Part shown: one piece after another, positions 47,511 through 56,909 of the stretch
How positions within the stretch are numbered: position 1 is the first letter of the stretch
Layout of the letters: each line of letters opens with the position of its first letter
Assembly (NCBI RefSeq): GCF_023065955.2
Contig: NW_026622808.1
Span: forward strand, 41,800,475 to 41,864,474
Source: Ursus arctos
Lineage: Eukaryota > Chordata > Mammalia > Carnivora > Ursidae
Length of the DNA stretch: 64,000 nt
Direction: 5' to 3'
The notes under the pieces: generated by a model
Database searches by the model: none
What the model was told of the DNA's origin: nothing
What the model saw: the letters and a program-made list of their open reading frames with translations, nothing else
Program-made: the position numbers and the translations under genes

Positions 47511-48190
47511 CACAACTGAAGGCCAGTAAATCTCCTTTATTTTTATTAATATTGCATGGAGTGATCATAGAGGAAAACACGGCACCTTCAGAATAAATAG
47601 GCAATGCTTGAAATTCATTACTTCCGTGTAGAATTTTTACTGGGCTTTCGAATTGTAGTCAGACTTATTCAGCATAATAAACCACTAGATGAATGACTTA
47701 CAACTGCATCTAGAAATTGTAATTCTTCAGTGTATGATTCTTCATCTACATTTGAGGCTACCTAGCTGCAAAAAGACCTCAAAATAAATAATTTCAGTTT
47801 CTCCCTCCCCCCCCCCCAAGAGTTTAAAATCTACTCCCTGGCTTATTCTTTGATACAGGAAACTTACAAAAGCTGATTTGCCGATGATAACAAATTTATT
47901 TTCAGGAATAATATTCCTGATCTAATATGACATAATAAATAATTCAGAAGTTTCACATTATCAGGGAATTACATTTAGGAGATCAACTGGGGATCTCTGT
48001 AATGAGAAGCATTCACCTTGCTAGAGAAATGCTACTCTGCATTTAATCTTATAATATTCCCTTCAGGGTGTACAAGACAGCTTGTTGGAAAATAGAATGA
48101 TTCTTGGCTCTATTCAGAAACAAAGAAAGAGAGAGAAAGAGAAAGAAGGCAGGGAAAGGACACAGGACCATGGAAATGACATTTAGATTC
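47511..48190. other. Unassigned sequence
   Basis: No gene or named repeat. A run of about 9-10 C lies near 47808-47818. Confidence 0.35.
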
Positions 48191-48199
48191 CATTTGAAT

Positions 48200-48405
48200 A
48201 CTAAAGTATTGATTGAACTTTTAAAAATCTCCATTTGAAGAAATTCTGAAAATTTGTCACAAGTGGGTTTGAAATAGGCTAGAGCTTGCTACTTAAGATA
48301 GGGTCAGGCTATATGGTTGTCAGCGTCAACGGTTGGCACTCAGGTGTTTCTTTCACCATTTTTGCAACTTTCCATGTTTGAAAGTTTTCATAACGAAAAG
48401 TTGGA
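48200..48405 (+). mobile_element. Ancient repeat 3' end, family not assigned
   Basis: 'caccatttttgcaactttcc' and 'atgtttgaaagttttcataa' resemble the end of the repeat at 31845-32142. The upstream extent is uncertain. Confidence 0.35.
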
Positions 48406-48469
48406 GGGAAAACCTGTTATGAAAAAGTTGGGGAAACAGAATTCTGTACAGTTTTCTCATTGGACACAC

Positions 48470-48980
48470 CAGCTATCTAGTTACTCTTCTCTTGGGAAGA
48501 GCATGATCTCTTCCCCCACAAAACCCATGTACTCTGGAGGAGGCTGACTCCATCACTTGGACCTCTACAGCTTTCCCATAGAACAATCAGCAGAATTTTG
48601 TGCCCTTGGCCATTTGATTGGCTCAGGGATAGGAAGAGACTAAAGTTGAACCAATCCGATTGAAGCTCAGGATTTTTGTTCAACAGTGGTAGAGCCTTTC
48701 CCTTTTCCTACAGAGCGTGAGTGGAGGTAAGAGGGGGAAGGCCCATGGCTGAGAGTAACCATGTTAAAACCATGATCACAGAATCTGCAGGAGACTGAAC
48801 TCAATATCAAGGAAATAGATTGGAGAGAAACAAAGAGAGAAATCTAAACAAAGCTACACCTAAAGCCAAATCTAGCATAGCATTTCTCAATTATTTGAGC
48901 CAATAAAGTCCACTGTTTGCTTAAACTAGAATGGCCTTGTGCTTTGCTGCTTACAAGTAAAATTATTCTAACATACCAGT
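48470..48980 (+). mobile_element. Ancient LTR- or transposon-like repeat
   Basis: 'ccatttgattggctcaggga' and 'agttgaaccaatccgattga' (paired CCAAT-type words), then 'ttatttgagccaataaagtc' and 'ttgcttaaactagaatgg' near the end, resemble an old mammalian repeat I cannot name. Boundaries approximate. Confidence 0.4.
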
Positions 48981-50055
48981 AGGCAAGACAAAAATAGTCT
49001 GAGTCATGACTAAAGAAGCCCATTTTTTATCTCATATACAGAAACTCTGAGAGCATTACTGTATCATTTGCTGCTGAATGGAGAGGAAAGTTGGTTCCTA
49101 AGGATCCCCTTGGCCAAAAAAAAAAAAAAAAAAAGAAAACCTCTGTTGAAGTCACGAGTGACTTGTCAGTGAAGTTCAGCAGCAGTAACGCCTTCTAAAA
49201 AACAGATTTTTTCTCACCAGTGGGTATTTATATAATTAGGGTCAATTACAATTTAGAATTTCTGGGGCATGGGGCTAAATTACAGTGACATTTAAGAGCT
49301 CTGCTAAATTTCCCCATTCATCCTGAAGATTTCTGGAGTAACTATGTTGTAATTAAGTAATTCTTTTTCTTTTCATTTTTATTATAATTTTCTTCTTCAG
49401 GCTTGGTAATTACCCACTACTCCAGAGTACCTTCCTTTAGAGGGGAAAAAAATAAAAAGACCACCCGATTTTCAACCAATATTTAGACGAGGTTTTGCTT
49501 CCTGCTGAGTGATGAATGCTGATGTGTACAGCAACCTCTAAATGAGGAGCTCCAGTGAGATTCTTTAAGTTCCTACCCCCCTCCTCCAAAACCCAGAGCC
49601 TCCCAGAAAATTATCACATTGCCTTAGTGGGTAACTGAAAACAAAACAAAAAGTGAAACCTGACACTATGATTATTCAGCATCTTTTACACAAGAGGTAA
49701 TGTTTTAAGTAGCCCCTAGGAATTGTACAAGCAAAGCCTATTATACTTGCCTGTGGGTTTTACATATGCCTCACCAGTACAGATTTTATGAAGACATACC
49801 TTTTGAGCTTTATGCAATAGAGAGGAAAGATAGCTCTCATTGGATTAAGTTATCCCAACCACATTTACTTCTCGCGAAGAAGTACGTCATGTTCATAAAA
49901 AACAGCCAGAGGCCTTTAAATTTTAGGTGACTAGCACTAGACTATTATATGTTCCTAAGAGAAGCTATAACAGGTTGTGTTGATATTATGGAATAGTAGG
50001 CTCTCTCTGTAGAAGGAGCAGGAAGGGAACAATGAGCACAATGACACCAACCATC
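48981..50055. other. Unassigned sequence with poly(A) tract
   Basis: A 19-A run at 49116-49134. No gene or named repeat recognised. Confidence 0.4.
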
Positions 50056-50059
50056 ATCA

Positions 50060-50250
50060 ACTACTGTTGAGTGAGGACTCAACTCCATCCAGGCACCTAA
50101 CCCCCTCGAGGAAGGGTTTTAGCAGGGACACTTGAAAAAACAAATGAGAAAAGAGTGAAAAAGTTAGTGTCTGGCCTATAATCATCCAACTCATGAGTGT
50201 AAGAACCAAAATTGAAACCCCATCTTTCTGATTCCCAAAACCGCATTCAA
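50060..50250 (-). mobile_element. MIR SINE, minus strand
   Basis: 'cctataatcatccaactcat', 'aagaaccaaaattgaaaccc' and 'catctttctgattcccaaaa' match the antisense MIR in order. Confidence 0.6.
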
Positions 50251-50399
50251 AACTGTATTTCAAACGTTGAAAGCTGGACATGACAGTAGTTATTCGAGTT
50301 TCTGACTCCATAGATGATATAATTCATGTATGTTCCAGGTTCCTCTAAAACCATCTTTGATCAAGTCCAGACATATCTAGTTAGAGATTCCTTCAGTAA

Positions 50400-50515
50400 T
50401 CTTACCCTTCTCTAGCTTTTGAGTTATTGTTCATGCCATTTCTTCTACATGGTATACATTTCCTTTCCTTCCTATTTCTACCTACGGAAAACTTCCTTCT
50501 ATTTCAAAGCCCCGT
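50400..50515 (+). mobile_element. L2 fragment, plus strand
   Basis: 'ttattgttcatgccatttct' and 'acatttcctttccttcctat' fit L2 ('tgttccctctgcctggaa' positions) in order. Confidence 0.5.
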
Positions 50516-50517
50516 TA

Positions 50518-50650
50518 CTCCTTTATTTCACAAGTATTCGTTAGGTGCCAACCATGGGCAAGATATGACCAACACTGCAATAAGATAGACATGGCTCCTT
50601 CCCTGCATACCTCATAATAATACAGGACACATGACAGTGTTCCTGAGCTC
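50518..50650 (-). mobile_element. L2 3' fragment, minus strand
   Basis: 'tcacaagtattcgttaggtg', 'ccaaccatgggcaagatatg' and 'gacatggctccttccctgca' follow the antisense L2 tail. Confidence 0.65.
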
Positions 50651-50716
50651 ATGAAGGCATTCCAGTGCATTCCAAGAACAACTACAATTCAAACTCACTC
50701 TAGAAAATGCATTCCA

Positions 50717-50915
50717 TGGGGTGTCTTGGTGGCTCAGTCGTTAAGCATCTGCCTTCGGCTCAGGTCATGATCCCAGGGTCCTGGGATCAGAGCCCCACAT
50801 CAGGCTCCATGCTCAGCGCGGGAAGCCTGCTTCTCCCTCTCCAACTACCCCTGCTGATGTTCCCTCTTTCACTGTGTCTCTCTCTGTCAAATAAATAAAT
50901 AAAATCTAAAAAACA
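50717..50915 (+). mobile_element. Can-SINE, full length, plus strand
   Basis: 'ggggtgtcttggtggctcag' head, 'cctgggatcagagccccaca' and (AAAT)n tail. Perfect 13-bp target-site duplication 'aaaatgcattcca' at 50704-50716 and 50916-50928. Confidence 0.96.
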
Positions 50916-50989
50916 AAAATGCATTCCAAAGTTGACCAACTAAAAGGGAGAAAACTTTCATTTCAGCCATAAAAATTCACATTTGGTGA

Positions 50990-51105
50990 AGTTTTGAGGC
51001 TCCCCGAGGACAGGATTTGGATGGCAGTGGACATCTTTATCTCAGCAGCTAGCACTGTATCTGAGCAACAGCAGTTTCCTCAATAAGTAACTGAATAAAA
51101 GGTAC
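50990..51105 (+). mobile_element. L2 3' fragment, plus strand
   Basis: 'gaggctccccgaggacagga', 'ctttatctcagcagctagca' and 'cctcaataagtaactgaata' are the L2 3' end in order. Confidence 0.65.
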
Positions 51106-51308
51106 TGACTGGGGCTTCGTGGGCTCTCTAGTCTAGCATAGTGTTAAAGAACCACAGAATGCAGAAGTATTCAAACTACTTACATTCCTAAGTTTTTATT
51201 TCTATTCCACAATCAATTTAGCAAAGTAATACCTACTCCCAAAAAGCTAATACAAATTGTACTCACCCTTCATCAATTGTTCATATTTTGCCATATCCAC
51301 TTTCTCTC

Positions 51309-51310
<2 letters not shown>

Positions 51311-51352
<42 letters not shown>
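51311..51352. repeat. (CA)n microsatellite, 21 units
   Basis: Uninterrupted CA array after 'ctctctt'. Confidence 0.97.
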
Positions 51353-51355
<3 letters not shown>

Positions 51356-51359
51356 GCAC

Positions 51360-52925
51360 ACCACACTATTGTTGCTGTTACCATTCACCTAAGCTGCTCC
51401 TTATGGCAGGATGGCTTGGGTATTCCAGGCAACAAAGACGAAAGGTTTTATCACTCCCATAGAACAGAGTGAGACCCAACCCTTGTGTGAGATGTATTTA
51501 GTATCTTGAGTAAAATAATCTCCCTCAAGCGAAGAGTTTAGTACCATGGACAGCGGGAAATATAACTGGAAAGACAAGTGGCAAAGACCCTAAGCATGTT
51601 ATCCGATAGATGTTACCTAGGAGAAAATGAAGTATTGCCGAGCATTTTTGAGTGGGCTTGGGATGCAATAAATATGATATTTTTTCAAGATAATTTGGGG
51701 ATGATATATTAAAGACAAGCAGACAAAAGAGATGAACAGTTCAAAATACAGAAAATATTACCCAGAACAGAATGAAACTGGGTCTGTTCTGTCCCTATAA
51801 CAAAAGACAACTAAGGAGATTTAAAAAGTCATTGACCAACAATATTTAATATAAATATACTCAAACAGCATATATTTCAATTAATTAGGTTTCTAGAGGA
51901 GTAATGTGGTATTTAGACTTGGACACTAAATCAATATTGGCCTTATAGATACTCCCCATGTTCCTCAGTCCTCCACTCCAATCCCTTCCTCCCCTGCCAA
52001 ATCAATACAAATACCTTTATATCAACCAAAACGTACAGTACTTTTTAATTGGGAAAGGCAATCTAAATTACAACTGTAAATGTCTCAAGCTTCTAGTCTG
52101 GGGATTTTCCTAATGGGAATACTTGATGTGACTTTTTGTTATTCTCATGGTTGTGTTCATAAGCACATCACAAGGGTGGTTTAAAGGCCTAAGTGACATA
52201 AATTAGATTTTCTTTAAGAAATCATGTCCTTGACATATTTTTTCATTATCTGAGAAGAATGAAACAGATTTTTCGGTTAATTAGTGCTAAGGCATGTATT
52301 TTGCATTAGCATTAAGTTTACCAAAATGGCTTTAAAAACTTGAACAGATGGTAGAATTATAATAACTTTTCCTTATGATTTAGGTTAAGAATAAAGTGTC
52401 GTGAGAATTCTCTTCCTGTTCCATAAAGTTAATGCATTTAATAGATTCGATGTATTGTTTTTCTCATTGAGGTGTAAACAACTCTATCTCACCTTAGATG
52501 AATATAATGAGCTATGGGAGTGCATGTCAGTACTATCTATCTAGAGGATAGGGATTTTCCAGGGTTTTAGCACCGAACCAATCACATACAAACAATTCCA
52601 AAATCCGGACAGTAACTGTGGAAGGATGGAGCAGGAGTTGCAAAGACAGATGTCCACAGTGGTCCAACAGGTATAAGCGAAGTGAGGCAAGCTGACTTGC
52701 TCTAAAGAAAACAGGGAATAGTGGGGATTCCAACAGGCTGGACAGGCAAACAGCACCGAGAGACTGCACACACCGGGTCTCTCACCAATTGCTCTCAAGC
52801 ATAAAATGTACACCTTGTGCAGCCATCGTAGACAATTTTTCAAAAGAAATATAAAATCTAAATGTTGTAGGTGAACTCTCCCAGTTAAAATTTTGGCTGC
52901 CATTTCATATTTGCTTATAAATAAA
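51360..52925. other. Unassigned sequence
   Basis: About 1.6 kb with no recognised repeat. 51930-52530 is homogeneous AT-rich single-copy-looking DNA. A 182-codon minus frame (52541-53089) runs into the STR and has no domain. Confidence 0.4.
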
Positions 52926-52943
52926 TAAATAGATAGATGATAG

Positions 52944-52991
<48 letters not shown>

Positions 52992-53012
52992 CGATCAAGC
53001 AAGCAAGCAAGC
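52919..53012. repeat. (AAAT)n-(GATA)n-(CAAG)n compound STR
   Basis: Three AAAT units, then GATA/TAGA repeats with a perfect core of about 47 bp at 52945-52991, then 'caagcaagcaagcaagcatg'. Confidence 0.96.
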
Positions 53013-53243
53013 ATGCAAGCCAGCCAACAAGACCAAGGAAAACAGTCTATGGCTTCCCTCCCATTGGCCTTGGGGACATCAATCTGCAAACCTGAATGGG
53101 GGAGGAGATTAACAATTAGAGTTCATGATCAGTGCTCAGGCTTATTTCATGCCCTACTCTTACAGAGAACTCAGCCTCCAAGTGAAACACTTGAAGTTAG
53201 TATACTAGCTAGGTTTTATAGCCTGGCTTTCAAAAATGAATTG

Positions 53244-53381
53244 TGGTGGTGGCTCCCTACTCAGCAGGGAGCCTGTTCCTTCCTCTCCTCCTTGCTCCTG
53301 TTACCTCTCACTATCTCTGTCATTATCTCTGTCACTATCTCAGTCTCTCTCTCAAATAAATAAATAAATAAAATCTTTTAA
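53244..53381 (+). mobile_element. 5'-truncated Can-SINE, plus strand
   Basis: Begins in mid-element ('ggtggctccctactcagcag') and keeps the CT-rich region and (AAAT)n tail. Target-site duplication 'aaaaatgaattg' at 53232-53243 and 53382-53393 shows it inserted already truncated. Confidence 0.9.
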
Positions 53382-53393
53382 AAAAATGAATTG

Positions 53394-54109
53394 GGGTGGA
53401 AGAAGCATTAATCATCATGAGTAGACTATCACACCTACAGGATATGATTTTGAGCTGTGACCTTCAATGAGCTTACCAGTGCTCATCAAGCTCTTACTCC
53501 ATTTCTTTCTTCTTGACTCCTAAATTCTCGATAGTGCCTATTGTAAACTTATCCCATGCTTCTAAAAAATCATTAGTAACTGAAATTAGCAAATTTTGAG
53601 AAGTGGTGCCTTTTCCCAGCTTTCACGTGCTTTAATTTCATGGCAGCATTGGATATCTCACCTTCCCATGTCTCTCATGAAGATCAAGTTCTTCAAATTT
53701 CCTTAATACCACTAAACTCACCCTTCTTTCTTAAACTCCTGACCTCAGTGATATTACTTCTTGGTTAACTTCCCATCTGACTCTTTCTAGATCAACTTCC
53801 TCCTTACCACGAGATGTGATAATAAAGGGTAATGAACATTACCAATCCAGTTTTTCACTCACATCCTCTTGCCTACTACATGGAATCGTCTAGTCTTAGG
53901 TCCTTTCTCTCAAGTAATAATTCTACTCATTCCTTTGGTTTTCACTCTTACTCTTTTGAGGATAACTCCCAAATCCCTCCACATATTAAAATTCAGATTT
54001 CCCAACTCTGGGCTTAAAATCTGAAAGAACTGAATGAAGGAGGGCTTTAAAAAAAAAAAAAAAAAAAGGAAAGAAAGAAGAAGTAGAGGTAGAATGATAG
54101 TAACAATAC
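53394..54109. other. Unassigned sequence
   Basis: CT-rich in places. A poly(A) run lies at about 54049-54067. No gene or certain family recognised. Confidence 0.4.
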
Positions 54110-54111
54110 CA

Positions 54112-54340
54112 ACTAACACTTGTTGACCTTTTACTATGAGCCAAGTCTACCTGATATGCCCTGTCTTACTTGACCTGCACAATACTAGAAGATAAAAAGT
54201 ATTTTTATGCCATCTTAGAGATGAACAAACTCAGGCTGAGAGAGGTCACATCTCTCTCACAGTTGTGTGAGGTCACACAACTATGTAGATCCAGGATCCA
54301 AATACTGATCTAGTCTTAACCACGAGACTCTCCCCCTTAC
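54112..54340 (-). mobile_element. MIR SINE, minus strand
   Basis: 'ccttttactatgagccaagt', 'ttagagatgaacaaactcag', 'gctgagagaggtcacatctc' and 'tgaggtcacacaactatgta' match the antisense MIR, with a small internal duplication of the 'gaggtcaca' region. Confidence 0.75.
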
Positions 54341-54579
54341 CTTCTACTTCTAATTAATTGGTAATTTTGGTAGATCCCACCTTGGTTTAGTAACTTGCTT
54401 GTCTCATTCTTCCACCCCAGCACAATTACCTTATTCACACCCCTCTGGATGCCCCTCTTTGGACACTGCCATAATCTCTCGACTGTTCTTTATGCTTCTA
54501 GTTTCTTTCTCTTCAATCCCAATTTTCACAATGTTATGATCTTACTCATGTCCAGCTTCTAACATATCTTATAGAAAAG
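54341..54579. other. Left flank of the full-length L1
   Basis: CT-rich sequence possibly of L2 origin; no gene seen. Confidence 0.4.
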
Positions 54580-54594
54580 AAAAAAGTACTTCAG
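54580..54594. repeat. Target-site duplication of the L1, left copy
   Basis: 'aaaaaagtacttcag', identical to 61042-61056. Confidence 0.95.
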
Positions 54595-54603
54595 AGTGGA
54601 GTT

Positions 54604-54613
54604 AAGATGGCGG
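54604..54613 (+). promoter_or_regulatory. YY1-type site at the L1 5' end
   Basis: 'aagatggcgg' lies 10 bp inside the element. In other mammalian L1s a YY1 site at this position directs transcription to start at base +1. The function here is inferred from position and sequence. Confidence 0.7.
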
Positions 54614-54860
54614 AGGAGTAGGGGACCCCTTTTTCAGCCGGTCCCCTGAGTCGAGCTGGATAGGTACCAGACCAGCCTAAATAACCACGGAATCAGCCTG
54701 AGATGCAGGATGATGCATCTGGATCTCTACAAATGAACATCTCTAGCGCTGAGTATTGAAGTACGAAGAGGGGAGCTGTAAACCGGGCACAGATATCGGA
54801 AGATAAACGGAAGGGGGAGGGAGCCCCTGCGTTTGGGCGCCGGGAAGCGGGAAGCGGCAG

Positions 54861-55239
54861 CCACCTGCACGGGGGAGCGGGCGGACTCACAGAGGGCACC
54901 CGCGAGAGAGCGGACTGAGACCGGTGAGCCGTGAACGCGCGCCACCAGGCATCTCCCGGAACACCGGAACACTGGAATCCCGGTGTGCTCATGGGATCCA
55001 GACTGAGACCGGGAGCTTCCGGAGTGCGCGCCGGGCGGCTGGCGGCTGGCGGGCCACCTGCACGGGGGAGCGGGCGGACTCGCGGTCGGCACCCGCGAAA
55101 CAGCAGACTGAGACCCTGAACCGGGTGCGCGCTCCACCAGGCTTCTCCCGAAACTCCGGAATCGCGGTGTGCTCACCGGGCATAGACTGAGACCGGGAGA
55201 CCCGGGAGTGTGCGGGGCGGCCGGTGGCTGGCGGCATTA
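54861..55239 (+). repeat. Two tandem 193-bp 5'UTR monomers
   Basis: 'ccacctgcacgggggagcgg' occurs at 54861 and 55054. The following landmarks recur in order with roughly the same spacing: 'gcacccgcga', 'agactgagacc', 'ccaccaggc', 'cggtgtgctca' and 'actgagaccggga'. The second unit ends near 55239. The copies differ by substitutions and small indels, so the duplication is not brand-new. Confidence 0.92.
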
Positions 55240-55627
55240 GAAACACAAAGGACAGAGACGCGCCGGCCCTGGAAGTGAGGGCAGGGTCGCCGAGTTGGTG
55301 CGCACATCCCGGGACGCTGCAGGGTTGAGCAGCACCAACAGTAATGGAGTTAAAGTGGCCAGAACATCAGTGGAGAACGGGCCGCAATCCCTCTGTTCTG
55401 TGACAATGCAGCCTCTGCTGCTCTGACCCTCAGAAGAGGCATAGCCGGCCGCCAGGGAAAGCCGCCAGAGAACAAAAGCCTGGAAATACTGGCTCAGAGA
55501 GTGCCCATCCCCATCCTCCCTCGCAGGGGACACGGAGACTCTACCCAAACAGGGTTGCCTGAGTATCGGCGCGGCAGGCCCCTCCCCCAGAACACAGAAG
55601 GCAGGCTGAAAAATCAAGAAGCCCACA

Positions 55628-55828
55628 ACCCGAGGCGCCTGGGTGGCGCAGTCATTGAGCGCCTGTCTCCGGCTTAGGGCGTGATCCCAGCGTTCCGGAA
55701 AGGAGTCCCTCATCGGGCTCCTCCGCTGGGAGCCTGCTTCTTCCTCTCTCACTCCCCTGCTTCTGTTCCGTTCTTACTGACTGTCTGTCTCCCTCTCTCA
55801 GATAAGTAAATAAATAAAATCTTTAAAG
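55628..55828 (+). mobile_element. Can-SINE inside the L1 5'UTR, plus strand
   Basis: 'ggcgcctgggtggcgcagtc' head, body and 'aaataaataaaatctttaaa' tail. The duplication 'aagaagcccaca' at 55616-55627 and 55829-55840 marks insertion into pre-existing L1 sequence. Several differences from the other SINEs here (for example 'ttccggaaaggagtccctca') make it look older than the L1 body around it. Confidence 0.93.
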
Positions 55829-55931
55829 AAGAAGCCCACATCTCTAAGATCCCTATAAAACAAGGGGCACGGCCTGGGACCCAGTCAATAATTTTGGGCT
55901 CTGGACAACCCCGCAACCTCCCCTCATCAGA

Positions 55932-56837
55932 ATGACAAGAAGGAGAAGCCCCCCCCCCCAGCAAAGAAAAGACAGTGAGTCAGTGGCCTCTGCCACAGAA
56001 GTAACGGATATGGATGTAACCAAATTATCAGAAATGGAATTCAGAGTAACAATGGTCAAGATAATGAGTAGACTTGAAAAAAGTATTCAGGAAAATGTTA
56101 CTGAGAATATAGAATCCCTAAGGGCGGAAATGAGAGCAAATTTGACAGAAATTAAAAATTCTATGAGCCAAATGCAGGCAAAACTAGAGGCTCTGACGGC
56201 CAGGGTCACCGAAGCAGAGGAAAGGGTTAGTGAATTGGAGGATGGGTTAATAGAAGAAAAAATAAAAATAGAAGATGGTCTTAAAAAAATCCACACCCAC
56301 GAATGTTGGCTACGGGAGATTACTGACTCAACGAAACGATCCAATGTTAGAATCATCGGCATCCCCGAGGGGGTGGAGAAAAACAGAGGTCTAGAAGAGA
56401 TATTTGAACAAATTGTAGCTGAAAACTTCCCTAATCTAGCAAGGGAAACAAAAATTCGTGTCCAAGAGGCAGAGAGGACCCCTCCCAAGCTCAACCATGA
56501 CAGACCTACACCACGTCACGTCATAGTGCAACTCGCAAATATGAGATCCAAGGATACAGTATTGAAAGCGGCCAGGGCAAAGAAATTTCTCACGTACCAA
56601 GGCAAAGGCATCAGAATTACGTCAGACCTGTCTACACAGACCTGGAATGAGAGAAAGGGTTGGGGGAGCATTTTTAAAGCTCTTTCAGAGAAAAACATGC
56701 AGCCAAGGATCCTTTATCCAGCAAGGCTGTCATTCAGAATTGATGGAGAAATAAAGACATTTCAGAATCGACAGTCACTAGCCAATTTCGTAACCACGAA
56801 ACCAGCCCTACAGGAGGTATTACGGGGGGTTCTATAA
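55932..56837 (+). CDS. LINE-1 ORF1 protein (RNA-binding chaperone)
   Basis: Encodes a 301-residue ORF1p. In the L1 family this protein forms trimers, coats L1 RNA and acts as a nucleic-acid chaperone in the cytoplasmic L1 particle. The sequence shows a basic, proline-containing N-terminus, a long heptad-rich coiled coil (about residues 35-130), an RRM domain (about 134-215, with 'NVRIIGIPEG' as the first strand region) and a basic C-terminal domain (about 220-300, with 'QPRILYPARLSF' and 'FVTTKPALQE'). The length is a little shorter than the human protein, mostly at the N-terminus. The frame is intact from ATG to TAA. The start was chosen because it is the first ATG of the frame, 90 bp downstream of the nested SINE. 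ORF2 follows after 72 bp. Confidence 0.95.
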   Translation: MTRRRSPPPQQRKDSESVASATEVTDMDVTKLSEMEFRVTMVKIMSRLEKSIQENVTENIESLRAEMRANLTEIKNSMSQMQAKLEALTARVTEAEERVSELEDGLIEEKIKIEDGLKKIHTHECWLREITDSTKRSNVRIIGIPEGVEKNRGLEEIFEQIVAENFPNLARETKIRVQEAERTPPKLNHDRPTPRHVIVQLANMRSKDTVLKAARAKKFLTYQGKGIRITSDLSTQTWNERKGWGSIFKALSEKNMQPRILYPARLSFRIDGEIKTFQNRQSLANFVTTKPALQEVLRGVL

Positions 56838-56909
56838 AAGTAAAAAGGCCCCAAGAGTGATACAAAACAGAAAGTCACAGCCAATACAAACAAAGACTTT
56901 ACTGACAAC

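Larger units (their letters stand above)
54595..55931 (+). promoter_or_regulatory. L1 5'UTR / internal promoter region
   Basis: CpG-rich, in sharp contrast to the AT-rich surroundings and to the A-rich ORFs. It contains the YY1-type start, two 193-bp tandem units and, at 55628-55828, a SINE. It presumably acts as the internal RNA polymerase II promoter and, when methylated, as a silencing target. Long open frames exist on the antisense strand (up to 171 codons), which GC-rich DNA can give by chance. Confidence 0.85.

Noticed and set aside
52541..53089. 182-codon minus-strand open frame
   Set aside because: Its centre is a translation of the GATA STR; the rest has no domain.
56087..56494. 135-codon minus-strand frame inside ORF1
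   Set aside because: Shadow of the intact ORF1 coding strand; no independent support.
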